In this document: in pieces, positions 33,693 to 43,500 of the stretch
Layout of the letters: every line of letters begins with the position of its first letter
Position numbering within the stretch: position 1 is the stretch's first letter
Assembly (NCBI GenBank): GCA_964431965.1
Contig: CAYSLU010000014.1
Coordinates: 1 to 64,000, forward strand
Source of the DNA: CAYSLU01 sp964431965
GTDB taxonomy: Bacteria > Verrucomicrobiota > Kiritimatiellia > CAIKKV01 > CAYSLU01
Direction: 5' to 3'
Length of the DNA stretch: 64,000 nucleotides
The notes under the pieces: model-generated
The model's database searches: none
Seen by the model: the letters and a program-made list of their open reading frames with translations, nothing else
What the model was told of the DNA's origin: nothing
Made by a program: the position numbers and the translations under genes

Positions 33693-35500
33693 GCGCGGCC
33701 CGCTCCATCACGGTGGCGACGGGAGGGCACGACCCCGAGCAGTTCGGGGACGCGAAGCCCCTGGAGTTCGGGCTCATCCGCCGGCTGCTGGCCTACACGC
33801 GGCCGTATGCCCTCACGCGCAACGCGCTGGTCGCGCTGGTGCTGCTCCGGTCCGTCCAGGGCCCGCTCATCGCGTGGAGCATCGGCATCGTCATCAACGG
33901 CCCGGTGGCGCTGCGCGACCCCGAGGGGCTCGCGTGGGGCACGCTCGGCTACCTCTCGCTCGTGCTGTCGGCCTCCTTTGTTCTCCACTTCCGGCAGCGT
34001 CTGGCGCTCGAGCTGGGCGAGTCGGTTGTCCACGATCTGCGCGGGGAGCTGTTCACGCACCTGCTCCGCATGCCCATGGCCTTTCACCACCGGATGAAGC
34101 TCGGGCGGATCATCAGCCGGTTCACGTCGGACACGGAGTCCGTCCGGACGGGCGTGCAGGAAGTGCTGTTCGTGAGCCTCGTGCAGGGCGGGCAGATGGC
34201 CGTCTCGGCCATGCTGATGTTCTGGTACGACCGCGTGCTCTTCGCCGTCATTCTGGCGATGGCGCCCGTGCTCTGGATCATGAACTCCTACTTTCGCAAG
34301 CGGCTGAGCCGGGCGCACCGCGCGGTGCAGGAGAGCTTCAGCCGGGTGACGGCTACGGTGGCGGAATCGGTGCGCGGCGTGCGCGAGACGCAAGGCTACG
34401 TGCGGCAGGACGTGAACGCCGAAATGTTTCACGAGCTGGTGCTCGACCACTCGCAGTACAACGTGGGCGTCGCGCGGACGACCGGGGTGTTCTTTCCCCT
34501 GCTGGAGCTCAACAGCCAGATCTTCATCTCGGCGCTTGTCGTGTTCGGCGGGTACCGGGTGATCCATCCCGGCGGCATGGAGATCGGGAGCCTGATCCAG
34601 TTCTTCTTCCTGGCCAACTTCTTCTTCTCGCCCATTCAGTCCCTGGCCGGCCAGTACAACAGCGCGCTGACCGCCATGGCCGGCGCGGAGCGGGTGTTCC
34701 GCTTTCTGGACACGCCTCCCGACTGGGAGGACTCGCCGGCGGCGGCGGATCTGGCGGCGCTGGACGGGCGCGTGGAGTTTCAGGGCGTCTCGTTCTCGTA
34801 CACGCCGGACCGGCCGGCGCTCCGTGACGTGAGCTTCGTGGCGGAGCCCGGCCGCACGGTGGCGCTCGTCGGCCATACGGGCAGCGGGAAGTCGACGGTC
34901 ATCAACCTGATCGCCAAGTTCTATCTCGCGGGCGATGGGCGGGTCCTGATCGATGGGCGCGACGTCCGGGATATCCGGAGCGAGTCCCTGCACCGGCACA
35001 TGGGAATCGTGCTGCAGAACAACTTCCTGTTCACGGGGACGGTGATGGACAACATCCGCCTCGGCCGGCCGGGCGCGTCGGACGCCGACGTGCTGGAGGC
35101 GGCCGGGCGGCTGGACTGCCTGGATCTGCTGGAGGCGCTTCCGGACGGCCTTCAGACGCGGGTGGGGGAGCGCGGAAGCGGGCTCTCGCTCGGGCAGCGG
35201 CAGCTCGTGTGCTTCGCCCGCGCCATGCTGGCGGATCCCCGGATTTTCATCCTGGACGAAGCGACCAGCTCCGTGGATACGATGACCGAGGAGCGGCTTC
35301 AGAAGGCCTTGTCCAACCTGCTGAAGGGGCGGACGAGCTTCGTCGTGGCGCACCGGCTGAGCACGATCCGGCACGCCGACCTCGTCTTGGTGATGGAGCA
35401 GGGGCGGATCGTGGAGCGGGGAACCCACCGGCAGCTGATCGCGCTGGGCGGAACCTACGCGCGGCTGTACCGGAATTTCATCCTGGCGAACGTGGTGTGA
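33689..35500 (+). CDS. ABC exporter half-transporter, catalytic partner
   Basis: 603 residues. Six TM helices (about 38-330), then an ATPase domain with Walker A GHTGSGKST (395-403, K401), an imperfect signature LSLGQ (499-503) and an intact Walker B ILDEATS (D523, E524), then HRLSTIRHADLVLVMEQG. This complements the upstream subunit: each nucleotide site pairs Walker motifs of one chain with the signature of the other, so one canonical and one degenerate site result, as in TM287/288-type exporters. Inner membrane. Followed after 28 bases by the URO-D-like gene. Confidence 0.9.
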   Translation: MSAARSITVATGGHDPEQFGDAKPLEFGLIRRLLAYTRPYALTRNALVALVLLRSVQGPLIAWSIGIVINGPVALRDPEGLAWGTLGYLSLVLSASFVLHFRQRLALELGESVVHDLRGELFTHLLRMPMAFHHRMKLGRIISRFTSDTESVRTGVQEVLFVSLVQGGQMAVSAMLMFWYDRVLFAVILAMAPVLWIMNSYFRKRLSRAHRAVQESFSRVTATVAESVRGVRETQGYVRQDVNAEMFHELVLDHSQYNVGVARTTGVFFPLLELNSQIFISALVVFGGYRVIHPGGMEIGSLIQFFFLANFFFSPIQSLAGQYNSALTAMAGAERVFRFLDTPPDWEDSPAAADLAALDGRVEFQGVSFSYTPDRPALRDVSFVAEPGRTVALVGHTGSGKSTVINLIAKFYLAGDGRVLIDGRDVRDIRSESLHRHMGIVLQNNFLFTGTVMDNIRLGRPGASDADVLEAAGRLDCLDLLEALPDGLQTRVGERGSGLSLGQRQLVCFARAMLADPRIFILDEATSSVDTMTEERLQKALSNLLKGRTSFVVAHRLSTIRHADLVLVMEQGRIVERGTHRQLIALGGTYARLYRNFILANVV

Positions 35501-35528
35501 TGACGGTTGTCTACGGAAGGAGCAGGAG

Positions 35529-36668
35529 ATGATAGCAGCGGCTCGGACCGAGGCCCAGCAGCTGGCGGTGGACAGCATTCTGCGGAAGCCCGTCAAGGGG
35601 ATCGGGATCTGGATCATCAACCCCATGGAATGGGCGATGATCGACCGATTCGCCGACGTGCCGGAAGGAACGTATCGCGCGAATCCGGTCGATACCTACC
35701 GGGCGATGCTGGTCAAGGCCGGAACCTGCATGGTCGACCAGTGGATACCTCAGAACCCGCTGTCCATCGGGGCGAAGGGGTACGAGGGCGAGCGCAAGGC
35801 GGGCGCCACGACCGGCGCGGAGCACGTGGTGGTCGATGGCATCGATATCCGCGAGCCGGAGGACGTCGTGGCGCACCTGGAGCAGGTCGAGTTTCCGCGC
35901 CTGAGCCAGGCGGCCGCCGAGTTCGATGCCGATGCGCTGGTGAAGCGGATCATCGAGGGCGAGCGGCAGACGCAGGAGATCATGGGGCCCGACCTGTTCA
36001 AGGCGCCGTACTGCCCGGCCGCCTTTCCCGGCTATCGCTACGGCTCGTACGGCTACGCCAACTACTTCATGGCCTACGGGCTGTACCCCGAGGTCATGGA
36101 GCGGCACTTCAAGCTTACGGCCGACTACGCCGTGCTCCACAACCGGGCCGTGGTGCGGGCCTACGCCGAGGGCGGGCTGGTGCCCTACATGCGGCTCGAT
36201 CACGATATGGCGGCCGGGAGCGGAACGCTCACGGACATCAAGAGCCTCGACCGCATCTGGTTCCCGCACTTCGCGCGCTGCATGGAGCCGCTGGTGAAGG
36301 CCGGCATTACGATGATCTGGCACTGCGACGGAAACCTCATGGAGATGGTTCCGCGCCTGCTCGATGTCGGGATCCGCGGGTTCCAGGGGTTCCAGTACGA
36401 GTACGGCATGGACTACGAGCGGATCTGCCGCATGAAGACTCGTGACGGCGAGGACCTGCTCATCATCGGCGGAGTATCGGTTACGAAAACCCTCCCGCAC
36501 GGCACGCCGGCTGACGTGCGGCGCGAGATGGACTGGCTGGTGCGAGCCGGGCCCAAGCGCGGACTGCTGCTCGGGTGCAGCAGCTCCATCACGCCGGGCG
36601 TGCCGTGGGAGAACCTCAAGGCGCTCTCGGAAGGATTCTGGCACTATCGGACGCACGGGCGGGGATGA
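35529..36668 (+). CDS. Uroporphyrinogen decarboxylase-superfamily protein (not HemE)
   Basis: 379 residues, AAGGAG six bases before the ATG. The TIM-barrel pattern of the URO-D superfamily is visible: FPGYRYGSYGYANYFMAYGL, WFPHFARCMEPLVKAGITMI, WHCDGNLMEMVPRLLDVGIRGFQGFQ (H265-C266-D267-G268-N269) and LLLGCSSSITPGVPWENLKAL. It lacks the N-terminal Arg-rich substrate motif of true HemE and the zinc H-x-C ligands of MtaA-type methyltransferases are not arranged as usual. Such divergent paralogues are numerous in PVC bacteria, often next to oxidoreductases and sugar genes, and their reaction is unknown. It precedes the Gfo/Idh/MocA gene by 64 bases and probably shares its transcript. Confidence 0.8.
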   Translation: MIAAARTEAQQLAVDSILRKPVKGIGIWIINPMEWAMIDRFADVPEGTYRANPVDTYRAMLVKAGTCMVDQWIPQNPLSIGAKGYEGERKAGATTGAEHVVVDGIDIREPEDVVAHLEQVEFPRLSQAAAEFDADALVKRIIEGERQTQEIMGPDLFKAPYCPAAFPGYRYGSYGYANYFMAYGLYPEVMERHFKLTADYAVLHNRAVVRAYAEGGLVPYMRLDHDMAAGSGTLTDIKSLDRIWFPHFARCMEPLVKAGITMIWHCDGNLMEMVPRLLDVGIRGFQGFQYEYGMDYERICRMKTRDGEDLLIIGGVSVTKTLPHGTPADVRREMDWLVRAGPKRGLLLGCSSSITPGVPWENLKALSEGFWHYRTHGRG

Positions 36669-36732
36669 CAGGCGGTCCCGGAGACCGGCCCCAGCATGAG
36701 TGTTCGGACGGAGACAACAAGGAGCAAGAGCG

Positions 36733-38694
36733 ATGAAGAAGACAGACAGCAGTCCCGTGTTCCATACGGACCGGCGCATTCGGTTGGGCATCTGGGGCCT
36801 CGGGCGCGGCATGAGCTTCTACAGCACATGCCGGTTCCTCAACATCGATGTCGTGGCCGGGTGCGACTACAACGAGCACATGCGGAAGCGCTTTGCGGAT
36901 CAGAACCCGGGCGCGTTCGTGTCGGCTGATGCCGACGAGTTTCTGCGGCAGGACTTTGACGCCGTCCTGCTGGCGACCTACTGCCCGGCCCATGCGCCCG
37001 ATGCGATCAAGTGCCTGGCGGCCGGGAAGCACGTGGTGTCCGAGGTCACGGCGTTCCACACGATGGCCGAAGGCGTGCGGTTGGTCGATGAAGTCGAGAA
37101 GCGCGGCCTGGTCTACAACCTCGCGGAGAACTATCCCTTCAGCGCGGCGAACATGTACCTGGCCCGGAAGTGGAAGGAGGGGCTCTTCGGCGATCTGATG
37201 TACGCGGAGTACGAGTACGTCCATGAGTGTCGCCCCCTGGCCTACACGTACATCGACGGCGTTCCGGTTCAGCCCGGCTGGACCGTGCATAACTGGCGGA
37301 GCTGGATCAACTTCCACTACTACTGCACGCACTCGCTCGGGCCGGTGATGGTGATTACGGGCACCCGTCCGACGCGTGTCGTGGCGCTGCCCGGCCGGCA
37401 GCGTCTGGCCGGATACCTGATCGACTCGCCCGAGGGCATGGGCGGCGTCACGCCGTCGCTCATCAACATGACCGGCGGCGGAATCGTCCGCAACCTGATG
37501 GGGGCAACAACGAATGACTCCCACGTCCAGCGGATCTGGGGAACGCTGGGCGCGGCCGAGATCGGGGTCGGAAAGCATCTGCAGCTCAGGCTCGGCGGGG
37601 CCGGCCACTCGCCGAAGATGGAGGTGAATCCGACGTGGGACGGCCTCGGCGAGCTGGCGGCCAAGACGGGGCATGGCGGGGGTGACTTCTGGGTGTTGTA
37701 TTACTTCGCGCGGCAGATCCTGACCGGACAGCCCGGCCCGTTCGATGTGTATGGTGCGGCTGATGTGACGATTCCCGGCATCCTCGCTTATCGGTCGTCT
37801 CTGGAGGAGGGGAAGCCGTTCGAGGTGCCGGACTTCCGCCGGAAGGAGGACCGCGATCGGTATCGCGATGACGACTGGGCTCAGCCGCGCTACGACGTGA
37901 AGCGCGGCGTCTTCATGCCGGGCGCCGACACGGCGGTGACGCAGGGCTTCTCCAAGACCATCACGGATTTGATCCGCCACGCGACTACCTGCCGAGCCTA
38001 CGTGGACTGGAAGGGCGTGGCGGCCGACTTGGCGGCTCCCGAGAGCCTGCTGGGGATGGCCGAGGGCATTGCGGCGGCTTATCCCCAGATTCGCGAGACC
38101 TACACGGCCGCCCGGAAGCTGGCGAAGGCATATCCGGACAGCGATGGTGCGCGTGTGCTGCGGGAGATGCTGGACGTGGGGTGCGAGGCGAAGGTTCTGG
38201 CTACGGGATTCCTTGCGGGGGTGAAGCGCGAGATCATGAGCCTGCGCCGGCTCTATCCGGCCACCTCGTTCGAGCTGACCGCTGGAGTGGCGAGTCCGCT
38301 GCTCCCGAAGGCGGGAGACATCCGCCGCGTCAACCCGCCGCGGACGAAGCTGACGTTCTCTGCGATCCCGTACCACGCGCAGTACAAGAACCTCGACATC
38401 CGTCCGGTTCACGGCAACAAGCAGGACGGACTCGTCTTCATCCGGGGCACCATCACCGTGCCGCGTTCCGGCAAGGGCGTGCTGCTGTACGGGGCTGATG
38501 GCCCGGTGAAAGTGTGGGTCAACGGAAGAGCCGTCGGATGCGAGCCGCGTGCGACCAATCCGGCCCGGATCGACGAGTATCGCGCGCGTGTCGCGTGGAA
38601 GAAAGGGCGCAACGCGATCCTGGTGGCGATGCACACGAACCGGGGGCAAGCCTGGGGCTTCATCGGTCGAGCCTCGCTACAGGCGGCCACTTAG
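36733..38694 (+). CDS. Gfo/Idh/MocA-family oxidoreductase with C-terminal beta domain
   Basis: 653 residues from ATG 36733 (AAGGAG eight bases before). The N-terminal Rossmann domain reads RLGIWGLGRGMSFYS, then VVAGCDYN, AVLLATYCPAHAPDAIKCLAAGKHVVSE and NLAENYPFSAAN, with the E-N-Y in place of the usual E-K-P. The catalytic alpha/beta domain follows to about residue 400. Typical members end near 350-450; here about 120 more residues form a beta domain (about 535-653; GVLLYGADGPVKVWVNGRAV, WKKGRNAILVAMHTN) like the galactose-binding module in the large TPR protein at 3395. Probably an NAD(P)-dependent sugar or cyclitol dehydrogenase; no signal peptide. Works with the preceding URO-D-like gene (inference from adjacency). 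Confidence 0.83.
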   Translation: MKKTDSSPVFHTDRRIRLGIWGLGRGMSFYSTCRFLNIDVVAGCDYNEHMRKRFADQNPGAFVSADADEFLRQDFDAVLLATYCPAHAPDAIKCLAAGKHVVSEVTAFHTMAEGVRLVDEVEKRGLVYNLAENYPFSAANMYLARKWKEGLFGDLMYAEYEYVHECRPLAYTYIDGVPVQPGWTVHNWRSWINFHYYCTHSLGPVMVITGTRPTRVVALPGRQRLAGYLIDSPEGMGGVTPSLINMTGGGIVRNLMGATTNDSHVQRIWGTLGAAEIGVGKHLQLRLGGAGHSPKMEVNPTWDGLGELAAKTGHGGGDFWVLYYFARQILTGQPGPFDVYGAADVTIPGILAYRSSLEEGKPFEVPDFRRKEDRDRYRDDDWAQPRYDVKRGVFMPGADTAVTQGFSKTITDLIRHATTCRAYVDWKGVAADLAAPESLLGMAEGIAAAYPQIRETYTAARKLAKAYPDSDGARVLREMLDVGCEAKVLATGFLAGVKREIMSLRRLYPATSFELTAGVASPLLPKAGDIRRVNPPRTKLTFSAIPYHAQYKNLDIRPVHGNKQDGLVFIRGTITVPRSGKGVLLYGADGPVKVWVNGRAVGCEPRATNPARIDEYRARVAWKKGRNAILVAMHTNRGQAWGFIGRASLQAAT

Positions 38695-39396
38695 AGCCCC
38701 CGGAACGTCGGTAAAGTTTACAGTGACGCATCGGCAGACGTCTGCTTTGACTTGGATGTATATGGTGCAAAATGTTGCAGTTCAAGTTGTTGTGACATGA
38801 GTTTGGCTGCGTGTTTCGGTTGGCCCGATAATTGCTAACTAAAATACTTGGATTTGGCCCGTCCTGAAGGCAGGGGTAACGGGACGAGAACACCTTCATT
38901 CGCGCACCGGGGCTGTCGGATGGGCGGGCCAACCACTAATTTATGCCGGACGTGGGTTCTCCGTTCTGGCTGAGCGCAACGGGGGGGTACGGTTTGGTCG
39001 CGACGACCGAGTCGATTGGGCCGGATTCCCCTCAACGCGTTTCGGCTTGGACGTGCGTCGTGCTGGGAGGATGGCATGTGGGCGGAGGGATATCGCTCTG
39101 CCGATCGGGGTCGGCTATCGGCGCGCTTCAAGTTGTCCTCCTCCTCTCGAAATGCTAGTGGTCCAGGTTCATTCCTTCACTGGAGCGGGACGTCTTGCGC
39201 CCGCGAGTCCCGTGGCTCGGGGGCGGAGCTTCTCGCTTCGCCATGCGCTCCTGCCGTTCGGGCGTGGAGATTCCTCTGTACGTGTGCTGACTCGTGGGGC
39301 TGTCTGCGGGTGTCTTCCGGCTGACGCCGTCTGCCGGGGGCTCCGCAGGCGTGCGGCGGTCGCGTGATGCGGCTGTCGGCGGCAAGGAGCGTTGGA
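38695..39396. other. 702-base gap with no gene; AT-rich first half
   Basis: The first 240 bases are clearly more AT-rich than the surroundings and hold GTAAA-G-TTTAC (38711-38721), TGCAA-AATG-TTGCA (38766-38779), a TAAAAT -10-like box (38840-38845) and a candidate structured RNA (38854-38932). The remainder is GC-rich with only short frames lacking family features. A clear AAGGAG ribosome site (39384-39389) ends it. Confidence 0.5.
38854..38932 (+). ncRNA. Candidate structured RNA (unrecognised family)
   Basis: A perfect 8-base closing stem TTGGCCCG (38854-38861) / CGGGCCAA (38925-38932) encloses a CCTG-AAGG-CAGG hairpin (38863-38874). The hairpin's TGAAGG (38865-38870) is complementary to CCTTCA (38893-38898), which would allow a pseudoknot. 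The alternative pairing CCCGT/ACGGG (38858-38862/38879-38883) competes with the closing stem, as in a switch. A TAAAAT box lies eight bases before the element. I do not recognise a known riboswitch; strand is chosen from the -10-like box only. Confidence 0.3.
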
Positions 39397-40539
39397 ATGA
39401 ACCGAAGTTTCGCGATGGGACGGGTGGCCGCGCTGATCGCATCTCTGGCTACGTCGGTTCCGGCTGTCACCTTCACCCCTTTTACGCCGACGGGCGGCGG
39501 GGGCACGATCAACGGCCAGCAGCTCACGGTCGGCGCGGGCGGCACGGTCTACGAGTTGGACTCCTTCATCCACGTGCAAGGCTTCGATCTGAACGGGGCC
39601 GAGACCGGCACGTGCGGGCGGCTGACGGCCGACGCCATGCCGACCGGCCTGGTGTATCGGTTCGACGCGTGGCTGACCAACTCCGCCGGTCGGCTGGTGC
39701 TCTCGTATTGCATCTCGAACTCATCCGCATCGACCTTTCGCGATGTCCGGTTCTTCTCGTTTCTGGACCCGGAGATCGACCAGAACATCAACACGTTCTA
39801 CGACGAGTACGCGACGATGGCGGGTGCGCCGGGACAGGGCGACACGGACGCCGCGCCGGAGTACTGGCTGATCGACGAGCCGGGCTACTCGAGCGGGACG
39901 ATCGTGCAGGAGCTTCAGGTCGGCGTCTTGGGCAATGCGAACCGGGTTCCCCAGGGCCGGCCGAACGACGTGTCGATGGCGCTGGGCTTCCGGCTCGGCG
40001 ACCTCAGCAACGGGCTGGCCCGCTGCGTGCGGATCATGATCGCCGAGGACGGCGGATCGACTGGCGCGGTCGTCCTGACGCAGCGCGACACGTCCACGAA
40101 CTCCACCACGGCCATCACGTACTCGGGCGAATCCGACTTTCGGGTTTCTGACGAGCCCGGGTGGGTGTTCACGAACGTCACGCCGCACGTGACGCTGACG
40201 TGGGCGTGGCAGCTTGACCGCCAGACGGGGGCCTTGCGCGGATCGGCGACCGTGCGCCTGACCGACCCGCAGGTCCCTCGCGTGGGGGCGCCGTTCCAGT
40301 TCGGTCTTCACGGCGCCGGCCCCATCCATTTCCTGCAGAGTGACGGCACGCTGCCGGACGGGGATCCGTACGTCGACCGGACGTCCCCCATGCTGAACGC
40401 GCTCCGCCAGACCGGGAACCGGGACGACTACCTGGACCCGGGCGAGGACGTGACGGTTGGGCCGTTCGATGTCTTCACGCCGAATCGGGCGGCGCCTTCG
40501 CCCGGGCTCTTCCGGCTGTGGTCGATGCGGTATTTCTGA
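39397..40539 (+). CDS. Secreted protein of unknown function
   Basis: 380 residues from ATG 39397, AAGGAG eight bases before. Signal peptide (MGRVAALIASLATSVPAVTF). The mature chain is beta-rich with many Gly, Thr and Asn, for example FTPTGGGGTINGQQLTVGAGG, RFDAWLTNSAGRLVLSYCISN, ETGTCGRLTADAMPTGLVY and a C-terminal DYLDPGEDVTVGPFDVFTPN. No catalytic motif or repeat is visible. The style resembles exported surface proteins of Verrucomicrobiota-like bacteria. It lies 39 bases before the giant PKD/RHS gene and is probably co-transcribed with it. Confidence 0.65.
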   Translation: MNRSFAMGRVAALIASLATSVPAVTFTPFTPTGGGGTINGQQLTVGAGGTVYELDSFIHVQGFDLNGAETGTCGRLTADAMPTGLVYRFDAWLTNSAGRLVLSYCISNSSASTFRDVRFFSFLDPEIDQNINTFYDEYATMAGAPGQGDTDAAPEYWLIDEPGYSSGTIVQELQVGVLGNANRVPQGRPNDVSMALGFRLGDLSNGLARCVRIMIAEDGGSTGAVVLTQRDTSTNSTTAITYSGESDFRVSDEPGWVFTNVTPHVTLTWAWQLDRQTGALRGSATVRLTDPQVPRVGAPFQFGLHGAGPIHFLQSDGTLPDGDPYVDRTSPMLNALRQTGNRDDYLDPGEDVTVGPFDVFTPNRAAPSPGLFRLWSMRYF

Positions 40540-40578
40540 AGCTGAACCGGGGCTGTGGGATCGGAAGGACGGTGTTCC

Positions 40579-43500
40579 ATGAAACGCAAGACCGCGCGCT
40601 ATGGGATCGCATTGCTGGCTGCCGTCGTGCTGGCGGCGGTGTCGCTGGCCGTCGTGGGTGGGCCGCCGCGGATTGAGGGACTCGGGCCGCGCCCCGACGG
40701 CTGGATGGCCTCGCGGGTCGGCGTGGATACGGCCGGCGTCTACCTCGTGCAGTGGAGCACGAACCTGACGCGGTGGACGAACGTGGTGGCGGTATACGCG
40801 AACACCAACGCGTTCGAGTTCGTCGATCCCGATGCGGTCTCAAACCGGCAGGCGTTCTACCGGACGCTGCGTCTGGACGGGCTGACCGACACGAATCCGC
40901 CGGCGTGGGCCGGCGGGCTGCAGGTGGAGCTGTTCAAGCCCGAGGCGGGCGGGCTTTTTCTTCGATGGAAGCGGGCGGCCGACGGGACTGGCGTGGCCGG
41001 CTACCGCATCTACGTGGACGGCGCGGTCGTCACTAACCTCCCGGGCAACGTCCCGTTCTGCCTGCTGCCCGGCATGCGGATGAGCGACCGGCATGACATC
41101 CGGATCGAGGCGTTCGACGCCTCGGGCAACACGACGGGCGTGCGCAGCCTGATGTACGTGCCCGGGCGGACGATCGGCATGGTGGCGGATGACGGCGGCC
41201 GGACGTACGTCTTCTGGACCCAGGCGGACGGCTCGCTCTCGCCCCTGACCCGGCTGGTCGATATCGGCTGGAACACGCGCGGCGGCGCTGTCGGGGACTT
41301 CGACGGCGATGACGTGCTGGACATCGTTACGGGATACGGGGGCGACGGGACGATTCGGCCGTACCTGCTGCGGGGGCGCGGTGACGGAACGTTCGAGGCG
41401 CCGGCGGCGCTGACGGCGAATGCCGGATCCAGCGGATGGATCATGGGCGGGGCGGCCGGTGACTACGACGCCGACGGCTGCCTGGACTTCATGCTGAACG
41501 GGAACAACGGGACCCTGGCGTTCTACTGGGGGCGGGGTGATGGGACGTTCGACCTGGCCGCGGCGGCTTACCCCTCGTCCGGCCGCGACATGGACACCGG
41601 CGACTTCAATGAAGACGGCTTCGACGACTTCGTGCGGGCCACGCACGGAGACGGCTACGTGCGGCAGTACCTTTCGCGCGGCGACCGGACGTTCTACGAG
41701 ACGAACGTCGTGGGCGATGCCGGCGACGATCCGTATGGCGTGGCGACCGGCGACTTCGACGAGGACGGCCACTTGGACGTGATGGCGATTTCGGGCGGGA
41801 GCGGGTACATCAGCCTGTGGGCTGGCCGCGGGGACGGGACGTTCACGAACGGGGTGGCGGTGACCAACCTGATGGCCCTGACGTCGGGTAACCACGGCGC
41901 GATGGACGCCTACGATTACAATGGCGACGGGCACTTGGATGTCGTGCTGGCCAACTACTCGTGGCGGCAGGTGATCTTCTGGCCCGGGAGGGGGGACGGG
42001 ACGTTCGGCGCCGGCATTATCAACTCCAATCAACCGTCGAGCGCGGCGATGGGCCTGGCGTCCCCGCCGCTGCCGCCGCGGGTGGACGTGGGCGTCGTGC
42101 CGGACACGCCGGTCATCCCCTTGAACGGTGCGGTGGCCTTCGGCGCGGTAGGCAGCGGGATTTCGTCGAACGATTCCTTCGTCTGGAGCATCGTGGGCGG
42201 ATCGAGTTCCACCGGAATGTCGGTAACGAACACGTTCGTGGAGGAGGGCGTGTTTCTGGCGCACCTCCTGCACACGTCGACTGGCGGCGTCAAGAGCGCC
42301 CGGGGGACCCGCGTGCGGGTTCGCGGCCAGCCGCCCGTCGCGGCTCCGGGCGGCCCATACACGCTCGGAGAGAGCGCCGTCCGGCAGATGCAGTGGACCG
42401 CGGCGCTGAACGGCGGCGCGTCGACGGACGACTTCGGAATCGTGCGGTACTTCTGGAATTTCGGCGACGGCACGATGGCGACCGGCACGACACCGCAGGT
42501 CAGCCACACGTGGAGCGGGGAAGGGCCGTGGACGGTATGGCTGACCGTCGAGGACAAGTCCGGCCTCACGGGGAGCAACAGCACCACGGTCACGTTCGTG
42601 CCCGGAGCGCCGCCGACGGCCGCGATCGCCGGCCCGTCGGTGATTGACGAAGCCCGCGCTACCAACGGCAGCTGGTACGCGGGCTTTTCAGCGGCCGGCT
42701 CGACCGACGATGTGGGGGTCTGGAAGTACCAGTGGGACTTCGGGAACGGCCAGAGCGCCACGGCTCCGGACACCCGCACCACGTACGGCGGCGTCAGCAC
42801 CTATCGGGTGACCTTGACGGTCTGGGATCACGCGGGCCAGACCGACTCGACCACACACGACATCGAGACCCGGGCGAACGGCATTCCGACGCCGGGGATC
42901 GCGGGCTCGCGCTTCCTCAACGAAGTCGTGGCGACCAACGGCTACTGGTACGGGGCTTGGGATGGAAACACCCGGTCCACGGATGACTGGGGCATCGCGC
43001 GGTTCGTCTGGTCGTTCGGTGACGGCTCGGCGTCGGCCACGGGTCCGATCGCCACGCACCAGTACGCGGCGCCCGGGGTGTACCGGCTGAGCCTGACGGT
43101 CGTGGATAACGCCAACCAGCCGGCCACCATCACGCAGAACGTCGTGGTCGTGACGGACGATCCGCCCATCGCCCGAATGGCGCCGGCCGGGGCCACGGCG
43201 GAGGGGTGGCAGTGGATCAATCTCAGCGGCGAAGGGTCCACGGATGATCACGGCCTGTCCGCGTATCGCTGGTACCTGCCGGCTTCGTACTACCCGTTCA
43301 CGGGCTCGTTCGTCGACCAGCGCCAGTGGCGGGCCGGGCGGACGCTGCAGGCCGACCGGATGATCCTGACGGGCGACAGCAGCTGGGGGCACACGTACTT
43401 CTACAGCGTCCCGGTCCGTGTCCAGCGCGGCTCCACGTTCGAGGGCCGCATCGACACCGGAGTCGGCTACACCCACGGGATGGTGGGGCTCAAGGATCTG

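Noticed and set aside
38854..38932. c-di-GMP-I (GEMM) riboswitch
   Set aside because: A GGGACG core is present, but the conserved A-rich and tetraloop-receptor parts are absent, so only an unnamed RNA candidate is reported.
38943..39158. 71-codon open frame in the 0.7 kb gap
   Set aside because: No ribosome site and no recognisable feature; composition follows the background.
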